Positions 1 to 7,772 of a DNA stretch of 64,000 nt are shown here, piece by piece. The notes under the pieces are model-generated. The model worked only from the letters and a program-made list of their open reading frames with translations. It searched no databases and was not told the origin of the DNA. The position numbers were made by a program, and so were the translations under genes. Within the stretch, counting starts at the first letter, position 1. Each line of letters begins with the position of its first letter. Source of the DNA: Pirellulaceae bacterium (GTDB taxonomy: Bacteria; Planctomycetota; Planctomycetia; Pirellulales; Pirellulaceae); contig JAHDXO010000028.1 in the NCBI GenBank assembly GCA_023382975.1, positions 1 through 64,000 on the forward strand, written 5' to 3'.

Positions 1-31
1 TCTTTACTCACTAACTCGAACACATCGAAAC

Positions 32-724
32 TCAACGTCCCGCTGAACCAGAACAGATGCTGGTTGACGCCGAAATATCCGAGTCGCTCCCATTCTTTAC
101 ACATCGGACTGCATCCAAGAGGGCATGCCGTTGTGCTTTCGCATCATTTAGCGACTCCTCAATCCAGCCTGGATTCTCAAAATCGACCAGTTTTCCCAAC
201 AAGCAAATTACTTCATGCAGAGCATCACGACTAAGCATTATTGGCCGCCCCTCGCGCAGGGCGCAAATGCGATTCCATTCCGGGAACTCATAGTTCGCTA
301 CAATTGCGAATGCCTCTTCTTCTGACCCTGACCAGAGTTCGTCGAGCAACCAAATCCGATACATTCCATCGACTTCAGGACGAATGTCACTGTACAGCAG
401 TTGAAGCTCCACGAGTATGTCTTTTAGACTTACGCTGGAGAACGGAAGGTCAAGTGCCACCCGGATCCGATCACGCATCTGCTGTGGCAATTCTTCGCAC
501 GGATCATCACAAATGGCGACGAAGTCTAAATCTGCGAGCCATGCAAATCCGACTTCTCTCGGCAATTGGTTTCCTTCAACACATGCAATGCACCAGCCGC
601 GGCGAATAGTCTGGTCTCTTCGAAAATCGAGAAAGCCCGTTCGACCGAACCGTGCAACAAAAGGTTCATAGGGGCATTCAGCAATCCCATCACCTACGAA
701 TTTGCTCAAGTAGTATCGTCGCAT
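32..724 (-). CDS. Hypothetical protein, 230 aa
   Basis: I do not recognise a named family with certainty. The protein is soluble, with no signal peptide or membrane segment, and is rich in acidic and aromatic residues. It opens with MRRYYLSKFVGDG, resembling short uncharacterised planctomycete proteins that begin with a 'RYYL..VG.G' strand. The start is supported by GGAGAAG a few bases upstream of the ATG. It lies at the window edge, is transcribed away from the toxin-antitoxin pair, and is visibly less GC-rich than the enzyme genes further in, which suggests accessory DNA. Function unknown. Confidence 0.6.
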   Translation of the reverse strand: MRRYYLSKFVGDGIAECPYEPFVARFGRTGFLDFRRDQTIRRGWCIACVEGNQLPREVGFAWLADLDFVAICDDPCEELPQQMRDRIRVALDLPFSSVSLKDILVELQLLYSDIRPEVDGMYRIWLLDELWSGSEEEAFAIVANYEFPEWNRICALREGRPIMLSRDALHEVICLLGKLVDFENPGWIEESLNDAKAQRHALLDAVRCVKNGSDSDISASTSICSGSAGR

Positions 725-1019
725 TCTTCTCCGTCACCCACATTTCGAAAGCAGATCTTCGGTCAGTGTCTGTTGCAACCTGATTCAGAAGACAAATGGC
801 TCCACAAATGGTTCGATGATAGCTGATAAAGGACAAATCTTCAATCTTATTGGGAGGACAGTGAATCGGACATGTAGCCCTCGCCTACGACCCGCGTAGA
901 GTATCGCGGCCATCCGTCCTTCTTGGTCGTCGAAGCGCAGGAGTTTCGAGAAATGATCACCGCGATTACTTGTTCTATCTTCTTTCGGCAAGCGTGCGTG
1001 AAGTCGGGGCGGGGAATGG

Positions 1020-1320
1020 GCTAGACTGGCGATCGATTCTGCATGGGAGGTGCAGGACGACCGATGGGCATTGAAGAGGCAGGGGCTGGGCGCGGAACGG
1101 GTCCGCGTGGCGAGGCGGCAGTTTGAGCGCTGGCGGCGGGGCTCCGCGGGCCCGGACGCAGTCCGATGGAACTGTGGGAGGTGGCGGCCGAGGAACTTGG
1201 GGTCGAGGAGGCGGCTCGCCAATTGCAGATCCCCGCTGAGGAACTTGGCCGTGGACGAGTTGACGCGAGCTTCGGGCGCTGTGCGGCGGTCATGCGAACT
1301 CGCCGTCTCCCGCGACGGTT
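1020..1320 (+). pseudogene. Possible decayed HTH-like helper gene remnant
   Basis: Two forward frames, read with a frameshift between them, give a string like ARRQFERWRRG followed by MELWEVAAEELGVEEAARQLQIP. That layout (Q/R-F-x-x-W-R-R, then LW..A..LA...G....A..L) recalls the short helix-turn-helix proteins often found beside planctomycete transposases. No single intact frame covers it and there is no clear start. The rest of the gene-free stretch 725-1318 shows nothing I can name. Low confidence; it could be chance coding in GC-rich DNA. Confidence 0.25.
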
Positions 1321-1714
1321 AGGAACGGAGTGCGACCGGGGCGTCGGTGGTTTCGTCGATGATGCTGACGACCAGCCGTTTGCCGAGCGCGTGGAGGTAG
1401 CGGTTGATCGTGCTGATGGTTGGGTTGGCGTGGACGCCGCTTTCCAGCTTTTGAATCGCCGCCCGGTCCATCCCGGTGCGGGTTGCCATGTCCGACAGGC
1501 TCAGCCCGGCTGCTTCACGCAACGGGCGCAGACGCTCGCGGCACGCCACCTGAAGCTCGAAGTACTCGCGCTGCATCATCGGCTCGGTGCCGTCCCCCGA
1601 CTCCAACAGTTGCCGCAGCGACGGTCGCTCCCGCTGAAAACGCTCCCGCACCGCCGCCTCGTGGGCTTGCTGAGCGGGAGTCTGGTTGCGTTTCCGGAAC
1701 TCTCTTCTTGTCAT
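1319..1714 (-). CDS. XRE-family antitoxin-like transcriptional regulator
   Basis: 131 aa. A classic HTH_3/XRE domain occupies about residues 65-120: LRPLREAAGLSLSDMA, then TGMDRAAIQKLESG and an S/T-I-x-T-I-x-RYLHALG segment as in HigA-like antitoxins. The N-terminal half is charged and probably contacts the toxin. It begins 3 bases after the stop of the upstream toxin-like gene, with GAGGA about 8 bases before its ATG, so the two form one operon. It probably represses that operon through the palindrome at 2000-2021. Toxin-first order is as seen in BrnT/BrnA and HigB/HigA systems. The DNA-binding call is secure; the antitoxin role rests on context. Confidence 0.8.
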   Translation of the reverse strand: MTRREFRKRNQTPAQQAHEAAVRERFQRERPSLRQLLESGDGTEPMMQREYFELQVACRERLRPLREAAGLSLSDMATRTGMDRAAIQKLESGVHANPTISTINRYLHALGKRLVVSIIDETTDAPVALRS

Positions 1715-1717
1715 GGC

Positions 1718-1981
1718 TCAGTCCTCGACTTCATAGGCGGTGATCGGTCGGATTGTCAGGGGATTGTCATCAATATGCTCGAACACAACCGCCAACGGGC
1801 GTCCTTCGGCGGTTTGACCGAACATGATTCGTTCGCCGCTCGACCGGCTCGTCGTCTGCCTGCTGTGCGGATCCAGCAGCACATCCTCGACTTCCTCGAT
1901 CGTCACACCATGCTCGGCAATGTGCTGCACGTTGCCAAACAGGTCGTCTTCCAGATCCCAGATGATTACTTGGACGTTCAT
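1718..1981 (-). CDS. BrnT-like toxin (RelE-superfamily candidate)
   Basis: 87 aa. It follows the BrnT pattern: an opening beta strand VQVIIWDLEDD, HIAEHGVTIEEVEDVLLDP (compare the KHGVSFEEA..VF.DP block of BrnT), a middle strand ERIMFGQTAEGRPLAVVFE and a final strand TIRPITAYEVE. BrnT proteins are ribosome-dependent mRNA interferases with an RNase-like beta-sheet fold. The canonical C-terminal basic patch is weak here (ending AYEVED), so activity cannot be assumed. First gene of a two-gene operon with the XRE protein; GGTGAG precedes the ATG. Confidence 0.65.
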   Translation of the reverse strand: MNVQVIIWDLEDDLFGNVQHIAEHGVTIEEVEDVLLDPHSRQTTSRSSGERIMFGQTAEGRPLAVVFEHIDDNPLTIRPITAYEVED

Positions 1982-1999
1982 TCAACTCACCGGACACGG

Positions 2000-2041
2000 G
2001 TGTAGTTAGATAATACTACACTTGCTCTCGGCCCAAGTCAA
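2000..2041 (-). promoter_or_regulatory. Promoter and overlapping operator palindrome of the toxin-antitoxin operon
   Basis: Read on the minus strand: a -35-like TTGACT (2041-2036), a 17-base spacer, then a -10-like TAGTAT (2018-2013). A perfect 7-bp inverted repeat, GTGTAGT-8 nt-ACTACAC (2000-2021), covers the -10 element, where an autorepressing antitoxin would bind. The toxin ATG lies at 1981, giving a short leader. Confidence 0.6.
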
Positions 2042-2313
2042 ACGCATTTGCTCGGCCGTGGCAGCGCGGCGTTCGGCTCGAAGAAGGCGATGCATGATGA
2101 ACCGTCGAACGGCGCATGCGTCGGTGGTTTCGGTTCATCCGGAACGACCGCGCGCGGGGCGGTTGTTTGCCCCAAGGGGGCGGAACATGCCAGCCCGGGG
2201 CAGAGTGAAGCGGGTGGTCCCGCGAACGTCGCCCCGGGTACGCAGGAGCAGGAACCTACCAGCCCTGCAAGGCAACGCCGTGAAGCAGTCTTTTTCGAGG
2301 AATTCGCCCCTTT

Positions 2314-2384
2314 TAGCGGAACGGCGCAAGCCGTCCGGTTCGTCGCATCTTCCGAAACACCGGATGGCTTGCGCCATTCCGCTA
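2314..2384. repeat. REP-like inverted repeat pair (GGC type)
   Basis: Arms of 26 bp at 2314-2339 and 2359-2384 are reverse complements except for two G/T-compatible changes. Each arm can form its own small hairpin (for example GGAATGGC-GCAA-GCCATCC on the minus strand). The minus-strand copy starts with GTAGC. This matches the layout of bacterial REP doublets. The whole interval 1982-2978 has no convincing gene and is packed with such palindromes. Confidence 0.7.
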
Positions 2385-2594
2385 CAAAAAGCTTCACGGC
2401 GTTGACTGAAAGGGCGTTGCAGGACTCGCCGGGCGATCGTTCCGCCTTTTCAGGGCTTGCGTCTTCCTTGATTCACAACCTGGGGCGTCGCTCGCGGCTC
2501 GTGCCGCATCGCTCTGCCCCAGGCTAATTTGTTCCGCCCCTTCGGGCAACGCCGTGAAGGATCTCTTGGCGTGGAAAACACCGGGAAAACGATG

Positions 2595-2658
2595 GTAGCC
2601 GAATTCGTGAGAATTCGGAGTCTCCCCAGAACCTCCGAATTCTCACGAATTCGGCTAC
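2595..2658. repeat. REP-like inverted repeat pair (GAATTC type)
   Basis: Perfect 26-bp arms at 2595-2620 and 2633-2658 enclose a 12-base centre. Each arm is itself a hairpin: CCGAATTC-GTGA-GAATTCGG on the left, its complement on the right. Both units begin with GTAGC when read inwards from the outside. A related, diverged pair lies at 60985-61038. Confidence 0.8.
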
Positions 2659-2808
2659 GAAAATCCTTCACGGCGCTGCCCTTCGGGGCAATACCAACAT
2701 CGATAGAAGCATGGCCGACGATTGAATGGCTCCGCGCATCGTCCGGCCGCGCGCGCTTCGGCCGGATGAACCGTGGTTTGGTCTGTTCATCGTTCGCCCG
2801 GATTATTC

Positions 2809-2868
2809 GTAACCCGAAGCGTGAGCGAGGAAACGCAGCGTATACTCCTCGCTTACGTTTCGGGTTAC
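2809..2868. repeat. Inverted repeat (GTAACCCGAAG type)
   Basis: Arms 2809-2831 and 2846-2868 pair over 23 bp with two G/T-type differences (GTAACCCGAAGCGTGAGCGA against its near complement). I recall this motif as a common intergenic repeat in planctomycete genomes. Its role, whether terminator, REP or RNA structure, is unknown. Confidence 0.7.
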
Positions 2869-2978
2869 GATGCGCGACGATTTAGGTGAGATGGACACAA
2901 CCAGTTGTCAACAAACGACTTACAGGGAAAGCCAGCCAGTTCGTGAATAATCCGGGTTCATATTCAAGGCTGGCAACA

Positions 2979-3135
2979 ACAACGAGATTGCGATGGCAGT
3001 ACATCAAGGCGGTGACCGACATGCAGGAAGTGATCGGAACGACGTATCAGGCCGCGAACGAATTGGTTGCCAAGTTCGTGGACATCGGCGTTTTGGCCGA
3101 AGACTGCAATCGCCAATTCTGCTTGCTTTCCGCCC
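2979..3135 (+). pseudogene. Remnant of a Fic/DOC-family protein (C-terminal winged-helix part)
   Basis: The reading frame gives MQEVIGTTYQAANELV then AKFVDIGVLAE. This matches the C-terminal helix-turn-helix tail of Fic proteins (YQAANRLVEKFVEAGILKE-like), where the next block should be GRRRNRVFxY. Here the frame continues as DCNRQFCLLSARAS and loses the motif. The HPFxxGNGR catalytic core of Fic is absent upstream. It is therefore a broken fragment of an AMPylating Fic gene, left among repeats. Confidence 0.6.
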
Positions 3136-3192
3136 GGGCCAGCGGCTGGTTCATGGCGTTCGTAAACCAGCTCAAGTTGACCGACCGTGCCC

Positions 3193-3294
3193 AGTGGGCT
3201 GACGCCGCACGGCTCGCCGGGTTGCGGGGACAGAACTGGACGACGTGCGAATTGAGAGGTTGACCAGTGGTCTGACGACGCACGGCTCGCCGGG
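3193..3294. repeat. Two direct copies of a ~28-bp repeat
   Basis: The block GTGGGCTGACGCCGCACGG (3195-3213, running on to about 3221) recurs with small changes at 3265-3294. A third copy lies at 37183-37209 just upstream of the tRNA. It is a short dispersed repeat, not coding. Confidence 0.6.
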
Positions 3295-3340
3295 GTCGTG
3301 TCGCGGGGCCGCGTTCGCTTTGGGCGAATGACCGAGTACG

Positions 3341-5131
3341 CTATCGCTGCTTCGCGGACCAGTGCAGGGTGTTTTCGCCGGGGGTGGGATTCGCCCACGG
3401 TCCAACGACCGGAGCGGTGCGCGGTTGTCCGAACAGATCCGTCTCGACGCGGAGTGGCTGGCCGCTGGCGTCTTCGAGCTTCTGGCCCACCGTCGGGAGA
3501 ACGCCGATCAAATCGCTGTCCACCCACGGTGCTTTCAGGCCGAGCAGGGACTGGTTGACGTGCATCCGAATGGATACGCCCAGCGGGTTGTCCTCGCGAG
3601 AGAATTGGGCCGATGCGGAGTCCACCAGACTGTGCTGGTCACCGAAGGAACTCTTCTTGGCGCCTTCCAGAAAGACGTTGTAATCCGAGACGTAGCCCGG
3701 CGCGGGCTTGACGCCGTCCAGCCCCCGCCGCACGAAGATGTTGTTGAACCATTTGTCGTCGGACGGGATGCCGTGCTTGCGGGCGACTACTTTTCTGGTG
3801 TGCGGTTCGTAATACTGCGAGGAGCGTCCTGTGTCGGAAACCATGTCGAAGCGGCAGTCCACCAGCAGGTTGTGGGCAAACACGCTGCCTTCGGAATTGC
3901 TCCGGATGCCTTGTCCAACGAGCACGTTGTTGTCGACCAGGATCGGTCCGTGATTCATCTCCAGGAAGACACTAGCCGCTTTCGTGTCGTAGACGATGTT
4001 CCCCGAGATGCGAGTGCCCTGGTTGGCCCAGTCCATCCAGATGCCGAACGCGCCGTACTGCTGGTAATCTACGCCGCGAATCAGGTTGCCGCGGATCACC
4101 GCGTCGACCGATTCGTGAAATTTGATGGCGGCCGTTTCCCAGCCTCCGAACTCCTTGCGGTAATTGGTCTCTTCGATCAAATTGCCTTCGATCAGACAGC
4201 GAGTTGCGCCCTTTTGGCCGGCGATCCCCGCCTCGCCGCAACGGCGGATCACGTTGTTGCGGACGATATGCCCGCCGAATGCGTCGATGTCGGCGTAATC
4301 CACACCGGGCGCGTGCCCGAGAACGATGCCCACGCAACGGGCATTGGTGACGGTGCAATTCTGGATGATCCAGTGCTTGCCCATGCGCGGCCCGATCGCG
4401 CCCATCTGCACGGGCAGACCGGGCGGCTGCCAGTTCTCGGCCGAGTGCTGAAGGTGAAAACCGTCCACCGTGATGTACCTCAGCCCGGTTTCCGTCGGCA
4501 TGAATACGCTTTCGCGGACATTGATTTCGGCCAGTCGCGAGTTGGGATCGGCTTGGCCGAAATTCGCCCAGATGGTCGTCTTGTCTTCGTCAACCCGGCA
4601 ACACCAGCTCTGTTCCCGCTGCTTCACTTCGTCCAGGCTCTTCTGTTCATAGAACGCATCGCCGTCCAAATAGACATCGCCACGGTGCAGCCATTGACCG
4701 TACAGGAGCCAACCGCCCGAGATGTTCAGCGCGTAAGGGTTGTAATCGCCGAAGAAGCCACTGGGCAACTCGACCATCCAGATCCCGTCGCCTTGGGACA
4801 CCCACGAGGTCACTTGCTCCGATCCCTTGATCAACACCTGTTCGCCGGGTGCGGCCCGGTAGACGATCCGGCTGTTTTCGTCGCGTCCGCCGCGCAGCGG
4901 CTTGACCCATTCGCGATAGGTTCCGGCATGAACGGTGACCGTATCGCCGGGCTCGGCGACCGCCGCTGCTTTGCCGATCGTCAAGAATGGGCTTTCCAAG
5001 CTGCCCGTGTGACGATCGTTTCCCGTCTTCGCCACGTGAATTTCGCGTCCCGGTGCTTCGGGGATCGTCGAGTCAACTGCGACGCAAGTTGCCAAAAGTG
5101 CGACGATTCGGACGAGGGCGGAGTGGGTCAT
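3341..5131 (-). CDS. Secreted right-handed parallel beta-helix protein
   Basis: 596 aa from the ATG at 5131, chosen because AAGGAA lies 8 bases upstream; an earlier in-frame ATG at 5161 has no such site. A signal peptide covers about residues 1-30, followed by the DUF1565-like opening IHVAKTGNDRHTGSLESPF and TIGKAAAVAEPGDTVTVHAGTY, typical of beta-helix carbohydrate-active enzymes. The middle (about 270-450) has repeated short turns of the N-N-V-I/L-x-G-N-x-I kind, which build the helix. Relatives include GH141-like and polysaccharide-lyase-like proteins. The exact substrate cannot be read. The gene lies in a minus-strand run with the DUF4185-like and Gfo/Idh genes, and sugar degradation is the likely setting. 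Confidence 0.75.
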   Translation of the reverse strand: MTHSALVRIVALLATCVAVDSTIPEAPGREIHVAKTGNDRHTGSLESPFLTIGKAAAVAEPGDTVTVHAGTYREWVKPLRGGRDENSRIVYRAAPGEQVLIKGSEQVTSWVSQGDGIWMVELPSGFFGDYNPYALNISGGWLLYGQWLHRGDVYLDGDAFYEQKSLDEVKQREQSWCCRVDEDKTTIWANFGQADPNSRLAEINVRESVFMPTETGLRYITVDGFHLQHSAENWQPPGLPVQMGAIGPRMGKHWIIQNCTVTNARCVGIVLGHAPGVDYADIDAFGGHIVRNNVIRRCGEAGIAGQKGATRCLIEGNLIEETNYRKEFGGWETAAIKFHESVDAVIRGNLIRGVDYQQYGAFGIWMDWANQGTRISGNIVYDTKAASVFLEMNHGPILVDNNVLVGQGIRSNSEGSVFAHNLLVDCRFDMVSDTGRSSQYYEPHTRKVVARKHGIPSDDKWFNNIFVRRGLDGVKPAPGYVSDYNVFLEGAKKSSFGDQHSLVDSASAQFSREDNPLGVSIRMHVNQSLLGLKAPWVDSDLIGVLPTVGQKLEDASGQPLRVETDLFGQPRTAPVVGPWANPTPGENTLHWSAKQR

Positions 5132-5183
5132 CGGGTTTGTTTCCTTGAAAGTGAGCGACACGCAGACTCGATTCGACGATGTT

Positions 5184-6341
5184 CTACGGCTGTTCGTCCT
5201 GCGGCTGGTTCCGTAACCGGAAGGTCGTTCGCACGGTGTTGAATGAATCGTTGTTCTTTCCTGACCCGCCGCCGGTGAAGACCAGGGTAGCGCTGCGTCC
5301 GTTGGAGCTGAACCACTTGGGCGCGAACGAGAAGAAGAACACGTTGTCCGCCCAGTCGAGTTGGCTGCCGGGCCGACTCTGCCCGAACCGGTCCTCCGTA
5401 GTCCAGTACTTCACCGTCGTCCACGGGCCCCAGGGGTCCGTCGCATCGAACAACGACATCACGCCGGCGTGCGAGACGGTGTGCTCGGTCGCCAGCAGGT
5501 AACGCCGCAACCCCGGATTGTAGCAGACGCTGACGCACCATCCGGTCCCCTCTGGATTCTCGAAGACCGGCTCTTTGGCCGCCAATGGTCCCCATGTCGG
5601 CTGGCCGTCGACCACGCCCGTACACCACTGGTAGGCGTCCCGGCCCGCGAAAAGCTTCTCTTTCGGCACCCGAGCCAGAAACAGGGCACCGGGGCGGTGT
5701 ATCCGCAGACCGAACTCCGACTGCGTGACATTCCCAAGCTGCGGGCGGATGAAGTAGGAGTACACATAGCCGTCCGGCGCGCCCGCGTTGTCCTTGCCGT
5801 GGACCAGGAATGTCGGGATGATCAGGTTGTCCTCGCGCCACCACCGCCAATCCGGCTTGGTCCAATGCGCGGCGCGGTCCGTCGATCTCGCCACTTGGAT
5901 GTAGCGGTAGTGGTCGCGCGGTCCGCCGGTATCGGGCTCGTCCGGGACGACCCACGAGTAAAGGGTGCCATCGACTGCGATCGTGCCCCAGCTCTTCCCA
6001 GAGAACTGGGCGGAATGGTCGGCGTTCTTGCCTCCCCAGATGTTGACGCCTCGGTAGTTGTGCCAATCGCCTTCGATGCGGCCGTAGCCCAAGCCGACTC
6101 GCCCCTCCCGATTGTCGCCACCGAAGCCGCCGCCGTCACCCCAAGCGCCGTACTGATGATCGTCATCCGCCCAGGTCAACTGCCAGTTGTCGCTGCCAAT
6201 CGCAAGCCGCCGGTGGGTGGTCCAATCGAACGAAACGTCGGCGATCACGGGACTCGGCGGATACGGTGCCTCCGCACGGGCCGCCGGTACGGCCAGGCCG
6301 AACAGGATAATCGCCGTGCAGGAACGCGCTTTCGAAAGCAT
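5184..6341 (-). CDS. Secreted DUF4185-like beta-propeller protein
   Basis: 385 aa with a clear signal peptide (SCTAIILFGLAVPAARAEA, cleavage near residue 24). Repeating beta-propeller-like strands follow, including LTWADDDHQYGAWGDG near residue 55, a hallmark-like stretch of DUF4185 proteins. Later come WCVSVCYNPGLRRYLLATEH and DPWGPWTTVKYW, phrases found in sialidase and GH43-like propeller proteins. It has no recognised catalytic set, so I call it DUF4185-like rather than a glycosidase. It lies 52 bases upstream of the beta-helix gene on the same strand and is probably co-transcribed with it. Confidence 0.7.
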   Translation of the reverse strand: MLSKARSCTAIILFGLAVPAARAEAPYPPSPVIADVSFDWTTHRRLAIGSDNWQLTWADDDHQYGAWGDGGGFGGDNREGRVGLGYGRIEGDWHNYRGVNIWGGKNADHSAQFSGKSWGTIAVDGTLYSWVVPDEPDTGGPRDHYRYIQVARSTDRAAHWTKPDWRWWREDNLIIPTFLVHGKDNAGAPDGYVYSYFIRPQLGNVTQSEFGLRIHRPGALFLARVPKEKLFAGRDAYQWCTGVVDGQPTWGPLAAKEPVFENPEGTGWCVSVCYNPGLRRYLLATEHTVSHAGVMSLFDATDPWGPWTTVKYWTTEDRFGQSRPGSQLDWADNVFFFSFAPKWFSSNGRSATLVFTGGGSGKNNDSFNTVRTTFRLRNQPQDEQP

Positions 6342-6390
6342 CGCAGCAGCTCCGAACGAGATTCGTTTCGCCCTTTGCGAGAGACGCGGT

Positions 6391-7359
6391 CTATCGCAAT
6401 TCTTCCAGGGCCACTTCTGCGCCGCCGCGGTCTTTGCTCAACTGAGCGGCTGTCATGAACTCAAACAACTCGAGCGTCTCCGCCGGGGCGACGGGGGGCC
6501 GACCGGTATGGAAGAATTCGGCGATCGCTCGCACCAAGCCTTCGTAGCCCGCCGAGCCTGCCGATTCCGTTGTGCCTTCGCTGCCCCAGATGCGAACCGT
6601 CGGTGGGGCCGGCCCCTTGACCACGCCGTGATAGACACCGATCCGTCCATCTTTCCAGCGGCCCGTGGTGATGTCGGCGCCGTCTTCGGTCGTGCGCGAG
6701 ACGCTGACGCATCCGGTTCCCATCACGGCATAAAGGGCCTCGACGCCGTGGATGCCGTAGAAGAACAGATCGGGATGGAAGGCCAATTTGCTGAAGGACG
6801 AACTACCCTGGACCTTCGTGACCTGCCCGACTCCCGGATTGTCCCGAAGTCGCGGGATATCCGGATGGAACCGGAAGGACGAGGAGCTGAAGAACGGAGT
6901 GCCCGTCTGCTTGGAAAGCTCGGCGATCCGGCGGGCATCCTCCAGGCTGGCGGCCAGCGGCTTGTCGATGAACAGCCGCTTGCCGGATTTCAAGACGGGT
7001 TCCGCCTGGGCCCAGTGCGGACGGCCATCGACGCTTTCCAGCAGCACGACGTCCACCTTGTCGAGCAACTCCTCGATGCTCTGGACGATTTCCACCCCGT
7101 ACTTCTCTTGGATCGTGGCCGCGAACTTCTCGACTCGATCGGCGCTGGTCGGCAGATCGGGACTGCCGCCTTTGAACGCCGCGACGACCTTGATTCGCCA
7201 CTCCGGTCGCGACTGGAACAGACCCGTGAAGGCCGGTACGTGCGAGGTATCGGTGCCAATGATCCCCGCGCGCAGATCCCGTTGCGCCCAGTCAGGCGTC
7301 TTGTCCGCCGCAGTTGCCGAGGCCGTGGCCAGCGCTAGAATCAGAATCCAGAGTCTCAT
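6391..7359 (-). CDS. Gfo/Idh/MocA-family oxidoreductase, exported form
   Basis: 322 aa. A short signal peptide (LWILILALATASATAA) precedes a Rossmann-type N-terminal domain: LRAGIIGTDTSHVPAF, VVAAFKGG, VDVVLLES and SGKRLFIDKPLAA, the last being the EKP-like catalytic lysine motif of the family (K in DKP). The C-terminal domain is shorter than in many relatives. The GxGxxG loop is degenerate (GIIGTDTS), as often seen in planctomycete secreted members. It would oxidise or reduce a sugar derivative with NAD(P). AGGAG precedes the ATG by 7 bases. It heads the minus-strand trio with the DUF4185-like and beta-helix genes. Confidence 0.8.
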   Translation of the reverse strand: MRLWILILALATASATAADKTPDWAQRDLRAGIIGTDTSHVPAFTGLFQSRPEWRIKVVAAFKGGSPDLPTSADRVEKFAATIQEKYGVEIVQSIEELLDKVDVVLLESVDGRPHWAQAEPVLKSGKRLFIDKPLAASLEDARRIAELSKQTGTPFFSSSSFRFHPDIPRLRDNPGVGQVTKVQGSSSFSKLAFHPDLFFYGIHGVEALYAVMGTGCVSVSRTTEDGADITTGRWKDGRIGVYHGVVKGPAPPTVRIWGSEGTTESAGSAGYEGLVRAIAEFFHTGRPPVAPAETLELFEFMTAAQLSKDRGGAEVALEELR

Positions 7360-7496
7360 GGTCAGCTCCTGGTTCGAGGTTGGGAGGGAAACGGTGTCGC
7401 GTTCCGGGATATCCTATCCGATGGTCGGACGCGAAGAAATCGCCAGCGGGTCCGAATCACGCTGCATCCTTCCCCGCGTGCGGGGTGAGTGGCGGA

Positions 7497-7653
7497 TGGT
7501 CCGCAGACCATCGGAATCTACGATCTACCGACCAATTTCCGCCAAGTCGTACCCGAAGCGGTGACGGTGGCCCAGTATTTCCGCCAGCACGGATACCGCA
7601 CCGAGGCGCTGGGCAAGATCATGCACGTGGGCCACGGCAACTTCGAGGACAAA
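7497..7653 (+). pseudogene. Sulfatase gene fragment, near-copy of part of the gene at 11173
   Basis: About 155 bases match 11421-11576 at roughly 95% or better by eye. They encode QTIGIYDLPTNFRQ, VTVAQYFRQHGYRTEALGK and HVGHGNFEDK. The match starts and stops abruptly and then runs into unrelated sequence. The CxPSR catalytic region and everything downstream are missing, so this piece is not functional. The gene-free interval 7360-7772 holds this fragment and little else apart from the leader of the next gene. Confidence 0.85.
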
Positions 7654-7772
7654 ATTGCTTTGCCATTAGCTCACACGAAAACTGTCTTTGTTCATCGATC
7701 GTCTTAGAATGATACAGTAACGAGGGATCTCTGCTTCCTTCTACGCCCGGTTTTCACTCGCTGGAGAAGACG

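Noticed and set aside
785-1222. 145-codon minus-strand frame in the 0.8-1.2 kb strip
   Set aside because: No motif, Arg/Ser/His-rich, overlaps a better candidate remnant on the other strand.
2131-2880. Rho-independent terminators for neighbouring genes
   Set aside because: The palindromes are far from any stop codon and lack T-tracts; REP-like repeats fit better.
3362-5242. Long plus-strand open frame (626 codons) opposite the beta-helix gene
   Set aside because: GC-rich antisense shadow; Arg/Asp/Val-rich without domain, signal or ribosome site, while the minus strand has clear family motifs.
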